DNA from: an uncultured Prevotellaceae bacterium
Lineage (GTDB): Bacteria > Bacteroidota > Bacteroidia > Bacteroidales > Bacteroidaceae
Reading direction: 5' to 3'
Assembly (NCBI GenBank): GCA_900318885.1
Contig: ONMN01000024.1
Span: 1-64,000, forward strand
Length of the DNA stretch: 64,000 bases
Part shown: one piece after another, positions 53,288 to 61,281 of the stretch
Layout: each line of letters begins with the position of its first letter
How positions within the stretch are numbered: the stretch's first letter is position 1
Program-made: the position numbers and the translations under genes
Notes under the pieces: model-generated
Told to the model about the DNA's origin: nothing
What the model saw: the letters and a program-made list of their open reading frames with translations, nothing else
The model's database searches: none

Positions 53288-54214
53288 ATGAAGACTTTCT
53301 GGAACACCCAAGGGGGGCTCAGCCAGCTCAGTGAGTGGCAGCCCAACTGCTGGATACAGGTGACGTGTCCGACAGAAGAAGACCAGCAGATGCTGGAGGA
53401 GGAGTACAAGATTCCCGACTATTTCCTCTCCGATATCAGCGATACCGACGAGCGTGCCCGTTACGAATACGATGACGGTTGGATGCTCATCATTCTGCGT
53501 ATTCCCTATGTGAAGGAGATACGCTCGAGGACCCCGTACACCACGGTGCCGCTGGGTATCATCCACAAGCGCGACGTGACCATCACCGTGTGCTTTTACG
53601 AGACGAACATGATGATTGACTTCGTCAGTTTCCAGCAGAAGCGCGGCGTGGGATTCACGGATTACGTCGATATGATATTCCGTCTGTTCCTCTCGTCAGC
53701 TGTATGGTACCTGAAGCGCCTGAAGCAGATCTCGATGCTCATCGACAAGGCAAAGCGCAACTTGGACCGCGAGGTGAACAATGAAAGTCTGATAGGCTTG
53801 AGTCGCCTGCAGGACTCGCTGACTTATTTCAACACCTCCATCCGAGGCAACGAGACGCTGTTGTCGAAGCTGAAGTTCAAGTTGCAGATTGACGAATTGG
53901 ACGCCGACCTCATTGAGGACGTCAACATCGAGATGACGCAGGCCCGCGAGACGACGAATATCTATTCGAACATCTTGGAATCGACGATGGACACCTACCA
54001 GTCGATTATCAACAACAATATGAACACTATCATGCGTACGCTGACGTCGGTGACCATCATCCTCATGTTGCCTACGTTGGTGGCATCATTCTTTGGCATG
54101 AACCTCGTCAACGGCATGGAGAACAGTCCCATCGGATTTGTTGTCGCCATCATCATTTCGGTGCTTATTTCGGTCATCTCACTGCTCGTTTTCCGTCACA
54201 AACGACTGATTTAA
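53288..54214 (+). CDS. corA: CorA-family magnesium/cobalt transporter
   Basis: A 308-aa inner-membrane channel subunit. The long N-terminal cytoplasmic domain (about 1-240) ends in a helix with SNILESTMDTYQSIINNN; two membrane helices follow, with the signature FFGMNLVNGMENS (GMN at the end of TM1, about 272) and a basic C-terminus (FRHKRLI). Pentamers of this fold import Mg2+. The start has poor A-richness compared with neighbours (GGATTAGCAAGATG) and sits at the base of a predicted RNA structure, which suggests translational control. Confidence 0.95.
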   Translation: MKTFWNTQGGLSQLSEWQPNCWIQVTCPTEEDQQMLEEEYKIPDYFLSDISDTDERARYEYDDGWMLIILRIPYVKEIRSRTPYTTVPLGIIHKRDVTITVCFYETNMMIDFVSFQQKRGVGFTDYVDMIFRLFLSSAVWYLKRLKQISMLIDKAKRNLDREVNNESLIGLSRLQDSLTYFNTSIRGNETLLSKLKFKLQIDELDADLIEDVNIEMTQARETTNIYSNILESTMDTYQSIINNNMNTIMRTLTSVTIILMLPTLVASFFGMNLVNGMENSPIGFVVAIIISVLISVISLLVFRHKRLI

Positions 54215-54257
54215 CCACTTTTTTCAAAAAAAATTAGGTGGTTTCAGATTTTATTGC

Positions 54258-54265
54258 TAATTTTG
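54258..54265 (+). promoter_or_regulatory. -7 box of the DUF349 gene
   Basis: TAATTTTG at 54258-54265, about 54 bp upstream of the ATG. A weak hairpin (AACCAC...GTGGTT, 54213-54244) between corA and this box may end the corA transcript. Confidence 0.55.
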
Positions 54266-54318
54266 CCGAATATTGGCAAAATGGCCTGATTTGTATTACA
54301 TGAACTAAAACATTTTTA

Positions 54319-56127
54319 ATGATGGACTCTCAAGAAAAAACTCCCATTGAGGAGCAGACCGTAGAACAGATTGCAGTGGAAACCCCAGTAGAGCAGACCG
54401 CAGAGGTTGAACGCAAGCAGTATCAAACAAAGAAAGAGGTGTTGGAGCGCGTACGTGAGATCGCTCATGGCGACGAAGCACCCCAGAAGGAGGAGGTTGA
54501 CTACCTGAAGACAGCCTTCTACAAGTTGCATATTGCCGAGCGCGAGGCACGTCTGAAGGAATATATCGACGCTGGCGGCGACCCTGAGCAGTATCAGATT
54601 ACCCCTGACGAGCTGGAGGAAGCTTTCAAGGCCGAGATGGGTGTTATCAAGGAAAAGCGTCAGAAGCTGTTCAAGGAGCAGGAGCAGGAGAAACAGGTGA
54701 ACCTGGAAAAGAAACTCGCCATCATTGAAAAGATCAAGGCTATGGTTACCTCGCCCGAGGAAGCTAATAAGTCGTATAAGGATTTCAAGGCTCTGCAGGA
54801 CGAATGGAAAGAAATCAAGAACGTACCTGCCGAGAAGGCCAACGAGCTTTGGCGTAACTATCAGCTGTATGTAGAGCAGTTCTACGATCTGCTGAAGTTG
54901 AACAGCGAGGCCCGCGAGTACGACTTCAAGAAGAACCTGGAGTTGAAGACGAAGTTGTGTGAGGCTGCAGAAAAGCTGGCAGACGAGCCTGATGTTATCA
55001 GTGCGTTCCACCAGTTGCAGAAGCTGCATCAGGAGTATCGCGAAATAGGTCCTGTCAGCAAGGAGCTACGCGAGGAGATATGGAACCGTTTCAAGGCTGC
55101 ATCCACCGTTATCAACAAGCGTCACCAGCAGCATTTTGAGGGCATGCGTGCCAAGGAAGAGGACAATCTGGCCAAGAAGACCGCTCTTTGTGAGAAGGTA
55201 GAGGCCATTGCCGCTGAGGAGAACAAGACGGGCTCAGACTGGGAGCGTCATACGAAGGAGATCATTGAGTTGCAGGCTGAGTGGAAGACCATCGGTTTTG
55301 CTCCTCAGAAGATGAACGTCAAGATCTTCGAGCGTTTCCGTGCTGCGTGCGACGATTTCTTCGGTCGTAAGGCAGAATATTTCCGTTCGCTGAAGGAGAA
55401 CTTCAAGGAGAATGCCGAGAAGAAGCGTGCCCTCATCGAGAAGGCTAAGGCACTGCAGGATTCTACCGAATGGAAGTCGACGAGCGACAAGCTTATCAAT
55501 CTACAGAAGGAATGGAAGACCATCGGTATGGTTCCCAAGAAATTGGGTGACCAGCTGTGGGAAGAGTTCCTCGGAGCCTGCAATAAGTTCTTCGAGGCCC
55601 GCAAGGCCGCTGGTGCTGGAACACGTAGTGACGAGCGCGAGAATCTGGAGAAGAAGCGTGATGTCATTGAACGTCTGAAGGCTGTAGCCGAAGAGGCTGG
55701 TGAAGGTTTGCAGGAGAAGGTACAGCAACTCGTTGAGGAGTATCAGGCTGTTGGCCATGTGCCCTTCAAAGAGAAGGATAAGTTGTATGAGGAGTATCAT
55801 GCCGTGCTCGACAAACTTTACAAGGAACTGAACATCTCTGTTGCCAAGCGTCGCCTGACAAAGTTCAAAGATAACCTCAAACAGGTTGCTGAGCGTGGTG
55901 AGAATGCTCTCGACAGCGAGCGCGCACGTCTGATGCGTCAGTACGAACAGCTGAAACAGGAGGTGCAGACCTACGAGAACAACCTCGGTTTCCTCAATGC
56001 TTCGTCGAAGAAGGGTAATTCGCTCATCGACGAGATGAACCGCAAGGTGCAGAAGCTGAAGGATGAGGTGCAGCTGGTGCGTGAAAAAATCAAGGCTATT
56101 GACGCTGAGAACGCCAATAAGGAATAA
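54319..56127 (+). CDS. DUF349-repeat coiled-coil protein
   Basis: A 602-aa cytosolic protein, almost entirely helical and charged. It contains about five DUF349 repeats of roughly 75 aa with the pattern LQxEWKxIGxxP...LWxxFxxAC..FF (e.g. IELQAEWKTIGFAPQKMNVK; LINLQKEWKTIGMVPKKLGD; FLGACNKFFEARKA). The N-terminus (about 1-35) is acidic and the C-terminus a coiled coil. The role of DUF349 proteins in Bacteroidota is not known to me. It stands alone between corA and a bidirectional terminator. Confidence 0.9.
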   Translation: MMDSQEKTPIEEQTVEQIAVETPVEQTAEVERKQYQTKKEVLERVREIAHGDEAPQKEEVDYLKTAFYKLHIAEREARLKEYIDAGGDPEQYQITPDELEEAFKAEMGVIKEKRQKLFKEQEQEKQVNLEKKLAIIEKIKAMVTSPEEANKSYKDFKALQDEWKEIKNVPAEKANELWRNYQLYVEQFYDLLKLNSEAREYDFKKNLELKTKLCEAAEKLADEPDVISAFHQLQKLHQEYREIGPVSKELREEIWNRFKAASTVINKRHQQHFEGMRAKEEDNLAKKTALCEKVEAIAAEENKTGSDWERHTKEIIELQAEWKTIGFAPQKMNVKIFERFRAACDDFFGRKAEYFRSLKENFKENAEKKRALIEKAKALQDSTEWKSTSDKLINLQKEWKTIGMVPKKLGDQLWEEFLGACNKFFEARKAAGAGTRSDERENLEKKRDVIERLKAVAEEAGEGLQEKVQQLVEEYQAVGHVPFKEKDKLYEEYHAVLDKLYKELNISVAKRRLTKFKDNLKQVAERGENALDSERARLMRQYEQLKQEVQTYENNLGFLNASSKKGNSLIDEMNRKVQKLKDEVQLVREKIKAIDAENANKE

Positions 56128-56131
56128 AAGA

Positions 56132-56170
56132 AAGAGGGTGTCAACATCAAATTGACACCCTCTTATTTTT
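56132..56170. terminator. Bidirectional terminator between DUF349 and RidA-like genes
   Basis: AAGAGGGTGTCAA (56132-56144) pairs with TTGACACCCTCTT (56152-56164), a 13-bp perfect stem, followed by ATTTTTT; A-rich on the other side. It serves the convergent genes ending at 56127 and 56180. Confidence 0.9.
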
Positions 56171-56179
56171 TCGTAGCAA

Positions 56180-57325
56180 TTAGAATTGTGGCATGGTCGT
56201 GTCGTCGTTTTGGCGTACGGCCATGCATTCCATTTCTACCAACCATCCCGGACGGCATACTGCAGCGTGGGTGATGACACAGGGCTTGCCGGGGAAACGC
56301 TCCTCGAAAAGGTTGCGCACCAGTTCGTAATCGGACACGTCGCGCAAATAGACAATCATGTGAGCCACATCGTCGTAGGTACAATTAGCCTCCTTCAACA
56401 GCGCCTCTACATTCTCCCAAAGGCGGCGTGTCTGACGCTCTATATCCTTGGGGAACATGATTTCGCCCTTGTTGTTAATGCTCGCCGTACCTGAAATAAA
56501 GACGTGGGTGCGGTCACCATAGTCCACACGCGTGCCTCGCTCGAAGCTGACACCATAGTCGCTGGTGCGGTTCAGGTGCGTAGGAGCATAGAGATGGTGT
56601 ATCTGTTCGGGTTGGATACCGGCAATACCGTAATTGTCCATCTGCGTCAGAACGTTAGGATCCTGCTGGCGTCCACCAATACCCGTTGAGGCAATGAAGT
56701 GGGTATGCTGTGTTAGTCCCTGGGTGAAGAACACCTGGTTGCGGGCTCTGACGACACCACCGTAGTTCAGGTCGATATCATTGACGAACAGCCACGTGCG
56801 GATGCAGTTATCTGACAGTTTACATCCCTCTTCAGCCAACTGCATGATGTATTCGTTGAACAAGAGGCGCATCTGGTATTCTGAGTTTGCTGCCAGGTTG
56901 CAGGCACTGCCGTTCCACAGGTGGCGGAACTGTCCGTGACGTACTTCGTAGAGTCCGCTTCTGGCTACTCCTGTCTGTACCCCCGTCATCATATATACCC
57001 ACAAAGCCACCTTTGTGCCATCGAGGGGAGCTTGCTGGATGACGCTCTTGGCACATGGGGTCATATCCGAAGCGAATATATCCTCAGCCTGATTGGCAGC
57101 GTCACTCAGGAAATAACGCTTGAACACTGCCTGTGGACGTCCTGGAAGCTGGTCTAGCAAACCATTGTATGCGTCCATCACTGCCTCTAACTGTTTGGCA
57201 TACGTCAGTCCCTTTTTGCTCACGTGAATCATCACGTGATATTCCTTTACCTCCGTGCCGTTGTCAAAACAGAACACCTCGGCACGAGCATTTTCAAAGT
57301 CTATTTTTGATAGTTGCTTGTCCAT
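56180..57325 (-). CDS. Two-domain RidA-fold (YjgF-like) protein
   Basis: About 381 aa from ATG 57325 (MDKQLSKIDFENARAEVF); the longer frame to 57367 passes through the promoter. The C-terminal 130 residues (VFISGTASINNKGEIMFPKD; NVEALLKEANCTYDDVAHMI; ERFPGKPCVITHAAVCRPGW) are RidA-like. The N-terminal half looks like a second related fold (MIHVSKKGLTYAKQLEAVMD), giving a tandem architecture as in chorismatases (FkbO/Hyg5 type). Whether it deaminates enamines or hydrolyses a chorismate-like substrate is open. Single gene, divergent from the PBP gene. Confidence 0.8.
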   Translation of the reverse strand: MDKQLSKIDFENARAEVFCFDNGTEVKEYHVMIHVSKKGLTYAKQLEAVMDAYNGLLDQLPGRPQAVFKRYFLSDAANQAEDIFASDMTPCAKSVIQQAPLDGTKVALWVYMMTGVQTGVARSGLYEVRHGQFRHLWNGSACNLAANSEYQMRLLFNEYIMQLAEEGCKLSDNCIRTWLFVNDIDLNYGGVVRARNQVFFTQGLTQHTHFIASTGIGGRQQDPNVLTQMDNYGIAGIQPEQIHHLYAPTHLNRTSDYGVSFERGTRVDYGDRTHVFISGTASINNKGEIMFPKDIERQTRRLWENVEALLKEANCTYDDVAHMIVYLRDVSDYELVRNLFEERFPGKPCVITHAAVCRPGWLVEMECMAVRQNDDTTMPQF

Positions 57326-57344
57326 TGTTTTTTCTTTTCGCTTG

Positions 57345-57375
57345 CAAAGATACAAATAAGCAGGCAAAAAGCAAA
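57345..57375 (-). promoter_or_regulatory. Promoter of the RidA-like gene, member of a conserved block
   Basis: Minus strand TATCTTTG (57352-57345) with TTTG (57375-57372) at 19 bp, in the conserved context CTTTTGCTTTTTGCCTGCTT. About 20 nt of leader. Confidence 0.75.
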
Positions 57376-57392
57376 AGAAAAGATTGTTTTTC

Positions 57393-57424
57393 TTTGCTTA
57401 TATCGGTTTTAAGTGCTATCTTTG
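57393..57424 (+). promoter_or_regulatory. Promoter of the PBP transpeptidase gene
   Basis: TTTG (57393-57396), 20 bp, TATCTTTG (57417-57424). It is divergent from the RidA-gene promoter, with the two -33 boxes only 17 bp apart. Confidence 0.75.
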
Positions 57425-57451
57425 CAACAAATATACGCGACAACAATAAAA

Positions 57452-58594
57452 ATGGAACACAAATATCGCTTTTTTTTATCATTCGCCATGCTGCTCATGA
57501 CGAGTTTGTTACTGAACGCACAAGACCTGCCGACGGACGGACCATTGACGCTGCGACCTTTGCTGCAACAATTGGGCGAACGTCTGCTGAAAGGGAAGAC
57601 GGGGGCCATTGTAGCCATCAATCCTGCCAATGGCGAGATACTCTGTCTGGCGACGAACACCCCTCAGGGTAGTGATGTCCGTCAGGCTATTGGAAAACCG
57701 CAGGCTCCTGGTTCGACATTTAAGACGGCGCAAGCATTGGTGATGCTCTCTGAGGGCAGTATCACTCCTGAGACCTCCGTGAAGTGTGAGAATGGTGTGA
57801 CGGATGGTAATATCAAGGTAGGTTGTCATCAGCACCGCTCTCCGCTGAAACTGAAGGATGCGCTGGCGCAGTCGTGCAACACGTGGTTCCTGATGACGTT
57901 CGCTTCGATGATCAACGATGACTTTATGTATGAGACACGCGACGAGGCTATTACCGCTTGGCGCAGCTATATGCAGTCGATGGGGCTGGGGGGACCTATG
58001 CATATTGATATTGCCGGTGAGCAGGGTGGCCTCTTGGCTGGTGCCGACTACCTGAACCGTCGCTATCCGAAGGGCTGGGACGGAAAGACCATCTGGTGGG
58101 CAGGTATGGGTCAGGGCGACGTCACGCTGACACCCTTGCAGTTGTGTAACCTCGCTGTTACCATTGCTAATAGGGGTTGGTTCTACGTGCCGCATATCCA
58201 TAAAGACACGAAGAACCAGCGTTATCTCACCCGTCGTCAGACCAAGGTGGTGCCGGAAGCATATCCACCTGTTGTGGAGGGAATGCGCCTGGCTGTAGAG
58301 AAGGGTACAGCTGCCGGCATCCGCACCACGTATCCTATTTGTGGCAAGACGGGAACTGTCGAGAATCCTGGTGCCGACCACTCGGTATTCATCGCTTTTG
58401 CACCGATGAACGACCCAAAGATTGCCGTCAGTGTGTATGTCGAACACGGAGGTTTTGGTGCCGACCTCGCCGCTCCGATGGCCGCACTCATCATTGAACA
58501 ATATCTGAAGGGTAAGCTTTCTACTCAGTCCGAAGCGCGCGCCAAACGCCTCGAAGCCAAGAGCATCAATCAAACGCGACCTGTTTCGCGATAG
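57452..58594 (+). CDS. Stand-alone penicillin-binding transpeptidase domain
   Basis: About 380 aa from ATG 57452 (MEHKYRFFLSFAMLLMTSLL, a signal or anchor ending LLNAQ). Only the class B PBP transpeptidase domain is present: catalytic SxxK in APGSTFKTAQAL (Ser near 84), SxN as AQSCNTWFL, and KTG in CGKTGTVENPGADHS. The N-terminal dimerisation/pedestal domain of PBP2/PBP3 is absent. It should be periplasmic and bind beta-lactams. Its end overlaps radC (opposite strand) by 25 bp. It may be a peptidoglycan enzyme needing a partner for localisation. Confidence 0.85.
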   Translation: MEHKYRFFLSFAMLLMTSLLLNAQDLPTDGPLTLRPLLQQLGERLLKGKTGAIVAINPANGEILCLATNTPQGSDVRQAIGKPQAPGSTFKTAQALVMLSEGSITPETSVKCENGVTDGNIKVGCHQHRSPLKLKDALAQSCNTWFLMTFASMINDDFMYETRDEAITAWRSYMQSMGLGGPMHIDIAGEQGGLLAGADYLNRRYPKGWDGKTIWWAGMGQGDVTLTPLQLCNLAVTIANRGWFYVPHIHKDTKNQRYLTRRQTKVVPEAYPPVVEGMRLAVEKGTAAGIRTTYPICGKTGTVENPGADHSVFIAFAPMNDPKIAVSVYVEHGGFGADLAAPMAALIIEQYLKGKLSTQSEARAKRLEAKSINQTRPVSR

Positions 58595-59256
58595 CTGTAG
58601 TAGGCTCCGTCGGTGATGATGACGTGGTCGAGAAATTTGATGCGCATCAGCTGGCAGGCGCGCTGGATGCTGGTCGTCAGGTCGTTGTCCATTGGACTGG
58701 GACGCAACGAACCTGAGGGGTGATTATGGCAAATGGCCAGCATGGTGGCATTGGCGAGTACAGCCTCGCGGATGATGATACGAATGTCGACAGCAGTCTC
58801 TGTGATACCGCCGTGCGAGATACGTATCTGCTTGATGAGGCGGTGGTTTTGGTTCATGAGTAACAACCAGAACTCTTCGACGTCGAGATCCTGCAATTGT
58901 GGATGCATGTAGTTGTAGATGAGGGTCGCAGTGCCCAAGTCGGGCCGTTCTTCGGGTTTTCCGCTTTGTCGACGTTTGCCCAGTTCGCAGGCAGCAAGGA
59001 TGGTGATGGCCTTCGCTTCGCCTACGCCATTATATTTGCAAAGGTCGCGAATGGTGAGTTTTCCCAAGGTATTCAGGTTATTTTTGCAGTCAGCCAGAAT
59101 ATGCCTCATCAGTGTGACAGCATCTTCCTTCGTGGATCCTGAACCAACCAGTATGGCCAATAACTCGGCATCAGTAAGTGCCGACGGGCCGAGCCGCATG
59201 AGTTTCTCGCGCGGACGGTCTTCTTCTGCCCACTGGTTGATGTTCAGCTTATCCAT
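58570..59256 (-). CDS. radC: RadC/JAB-domain protein
   Basis: About 228 aa from ATG 59256 (MDKLNINQWAEEDRPREKLM). An N-terminal UPF0758 helical region with a helix-hairpin-helix-like motif (IRDLCKYNGVGEAKAITILA, about 70-90) is followed by the JAB/MPN-like metalloprotease domain with the motif HNHPSG...SPMDNDLT (about 172-188). The role in DNA repair once assigned to RadC is doubtful. It overlaps the upstream glycosyltransferase gene by 8 bp and is last in an efp-GT2-radC operon. Confidence 0.93.
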   Translation of the reverse strand: MDKLNINQWAEEDRPREKLMRLGPSALTDAELLAILVGSGSTKEDAVTLMRHILADCKNNLNTLGKLTIRDLCKYNGVGEAKAITILAACELGKRRQSGKPEERPDLGTATLIYNYMHPQLQDLDVEEFWLLLMNQNHRLIKQIRISHGGITETAVDIRIIIREAVLANATMLAICHNHPSGSLRPSPMDNDLTTSIQRACQLMRIKFLDHVIITDGAYYSYRETGRV

Positions 59257-60217
59257 GCTTTTTCGTAAACAACGACTCCAGGAAGCCCACGCCATAGCCA
59301 ATGAGCTGGATGAAGGCTGCCGGAATAGATTTGAGTCCCACCATCACACTCTTGTTGCGGATAGTGGAGTCAATGAAAATCAGAGCGCTATATAATATAA
59401 GAGGTATAAGTGCCAATACAGAGAACACGGAGAACAACAACAGCCCTGCAACGCCAATCGTAAAGACTGCTGGAAGGGCGTGAACGGGCTTGAGGGCTTC
59501 AGGATATTTGCGCCAAAGATTGATGCGGGCATAGCCGCTGTTATATACCTGTCGCCAGAACTTACGGAAGTCCGTACGGCGCTTGTGCCATAGCCATGCC
59601 TCAGGGAACAAACGACAGCTGTATCCGTTCTTATAGATGCGGAGGCTGAAGTCGATGTCCTCACCATAGAGCGACATTTTGGAAAAGCGCTCTGTTGTGA
59701 ATCCGCCTAACTGTTGGTACACCTCACGGCGCACGCCGAGGTTGAACGAGCGGGGGTAGAACTTCTTGTCGAGCTGTTTTTTGCCGCCACGAATGCCGCC
59801 CGTTGTAAAGAACGAGGTCATAGCATACGAAATGGCCTTCTGGATGTCAGAGAATGACTCGTGGGCAGCATCAGGCCCGCCCCAGGCGTCAGTAGGCTGG
59901 CGCTTCAGTTCGTCGTCAATAGCCTGCATAAAGCCCGGAGGAGTAACGGCGTCGGAGTCGAGAATGATGACATATTCGCCCTGAGCACGATCTACGCCAT
60001 AGTTGCGGCTCTGTCCTGGACCACTGTTCTCCTTGAAGTAATAATGCAAATCAAGGATGTTTGCGTATTTGTCGCAAACATCCTTGCAGGGAATCTGTGA
60101 ACCGTCTTCCACTATCACCACCTCGAAGTCCGTAAGAGTTTGGGAGCTAAGGCTCTCCAGCAACTCGTCCACTTCGTCAGGACGGTTGAAGACAGGTACG
60201 ATAATGGAATATCTCAT
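59249..60217 (-). CDS. Family 2 glycosyltransferase
   Basis: A 322-aa protein with a GT-A fold: N-terminal SIIVPVFNRPDEVDELLESL, donor-binding VVIVEDGS and EYVIILDSDAVTPPGF (the DxD-type site near 95-97), acceptor region GEDIDFSLRIYKNGYSCRLF (ED motif) and WLWHKRR. Two or three hydrophobic helices near the C-terminus anchor it to the inner membrane. It would transfer sugar from a nucleotide donor to a lipid or polysaccharide acceptor. The start overlaps the efp stop (TAATG). Confidence 0.92.
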   Translation of the reverse strand: MRYSIIVPVFNRPDEVDELLESLSSQTLTDFEVVIVEDGSQIPCKDVCDKYANILDLHYYFKENSGPGQSRNYGVDRAQGEYVIILDSDAVTPPGFMQAIDDELKRQPTDAWGGPDAAHESFSDIQKAISYAMTSFFTTGGIRGGKKQLDKKFYPRSFNLGVRREVYQQLGGFTTERFSKMSLYGEDIDFSLRIYKNGYSCRLFPEAWLWHKRRTDFRKFWRQVYNSGYARINLWRKYPEALKPVHALPAVFTIGVAGLLLFSVFSVLALIPLILYSALIFIDSTIRNKSVMVGLKSIPAAFIQLIGYGVGFLESLFTKKHG

Positions 60218-60783
60218 TACTCCTTAGCGCGAGCCAGATAAGAACCGTCGCGGGTGTCAACCTGAATGAGGTCACCCTCGTTGATGAACAGGGGAACGCG
60301 AACCTCAACACCAGTCTCCAGCGTAGCGGGCTTCAAGGTGTTGGTAGCGGTGTCGCCCTTGATACCAGGCTCAGAGTGGGTCACCTTCAGGATGGTCTTA
60401 ACGGGCATCTCGGCATAGAGGATAGTACCGTCGGTGGTGTCGCTGACAACAGATACGACGTCGCCTTCCTTCATGTACTCATGACCGATAACGAGGTCGT
60501 TGGCGATGGGAATCTGCTCGAAGGTCTCCTGATTCATGAAGATGCGACCTTCCTGATCCTCATAGAGGTACTGGTAGTCGCGGTGCTCGATGACAACGTC
60601 CTCCAACTTCTCACCGATGTTGTAGCGGCGCTCCAGCACGCGGCCGTCGCTGACGTTCTTCAGTTTGATGTTCATGATGGTGTTACCCTTGCCAGGCTTG
60701 CGGTGCTGGAAATCAATACATACCCAAATGCCACCGTCCATACGGATGGCTGTTCCTTTCTTAATGTCTTGTGAATTAATCAT
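60217..60783 (-). CDS. efp: Translation elongation factor P
   Basis: A 188-aa protein with three beta-barrel domains. Domain I has the loop FQHRKPGKGNTIMNIKL with the Lys (about 33) that is modified in many species. Domain III has the family motif near EVRVPLFINEGDLIQVDTRD. EF-P relieves ribosome stalling at polyproline. No EpmA/EpmB-type modification enzyme is adjacent. It is first in an operon with a GT2 and radC. Confidence 0.97.
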   Translation of the reverse strand: MINSQDIKKGTAIRMDGGIWVCIDFQHRKPGKGNTIMNIKLKNVSDGRVLERRYNIGEKLEDVVIEHRDYQYLYEDQEGRIFMNQETFEQIPIANDLVIGHEYMKEGDVVSVVSDTTDGTILYAEMPVKTILKVTHSEPGIKGDTATNTLKPATLETGVEVRVPLFINEGDLIQVDTRDGSYLARAKE

Positions 60784-60826
60784 AAAAAATAGCTATTTAA
60801 TAATGTAATTGTCACTTTTGCGGGTG

Positions 60827-60857
60827 CAAAGGTACGAATAAGTGAGCAAAAAGCAAA
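60827..60857 (-). promoter_or_regulatory. efp promoter, member of a conserved block
   Basis: Minus strand TACCTTTG (60834-60827), TTTG (60857-60854) at 19 bp. The context TTTTCCTTTGCTTTTTGCTC followed by ACTTATTCG matches the corA promoter closely. A degraded look-alike (TTCGTACCTTTTT) lies at about 60911-60923. Confidence 0.75.
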
Positions 60858-60969
60858 GGAAAATCTTGTTTTTCTTTGTTTTTTCGAACGAAAGTGCCTT
60901 CTCCAAGGGTAAAAAGGTACGAATTTTCCGTGAAAAATGAATAAAATATTGAGAAAAATCGCTCAAAAC

Positions 60970-61000
60970 TTGCACAATTAGAAATAATTATGTAATTTTG
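60970..61000 (+). promoter_or_regulatory. rpmH promoter
   Basis: TTG (60970-60972), 20 bp, TAATTTTG (60993-61000), with a leader of about 60 nt to the ATG. Confidence 0.7.
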
Positions 61001-61067
61001 CAGCCCGAAACTCTGATTTTCGGAGGATATATTGTCGAATTACAACAAATAAAATTACGATAGAACA

Positions 61068-61223
61068 ATGAAAAGAACATTTCAGCCGCACAATCGTCGC
61101 CGCGTAAATAAGCATGGCTTCCGCGAGCGCATGGCAACAAAGAATGGTCGTCGCGTACTGGCTTCTCGCCGCGCTAAGGGCCGTAAGAAGTTAACTGTAT
61201 CTGACGAGCATCACGGAAAGTAA
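61068..61223 (+). CDS. rpmH: Ribosomal protein bL34
   Basis: A 51-aa basic protein, [20 protein letters not shown], then [20 protein letters not shown] and [11 protein letters not shown]: the classic bL34 sequence, a small protein of the large ribosomal subunit. In many bacteria rpmH sits near dnaA and rnpA; here it is next to efp and a PASTA gene instead. The C-terminal DEHHGK tail is a little longer than in E. coli. Confidence 0.97.
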   Translation: MKRTFQPHNRRRVNKHGFRERMATKNGRRVLASRRAKGRKKLTVSDEHHGK

Positions 61224-61227
61224 TTTT

Positions 61228-61258
61228 TTTGTTGTCTCAATATTTCTTTGTAATTTTG
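61228..61258 (+). promoter_or_regulatory. Promoter of the PASTA-rluD-ddl operon
   Basis: TTTG (61228-61231), 19 bp, TAATTTTG (61251-61258), 23 bp upstream of the ATG; it begins only 4 bp after the rpmH stop. Confidence 0.65.
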
Positions 61259-61281
61259 CCCTTCATAATAGCATATAGTTC

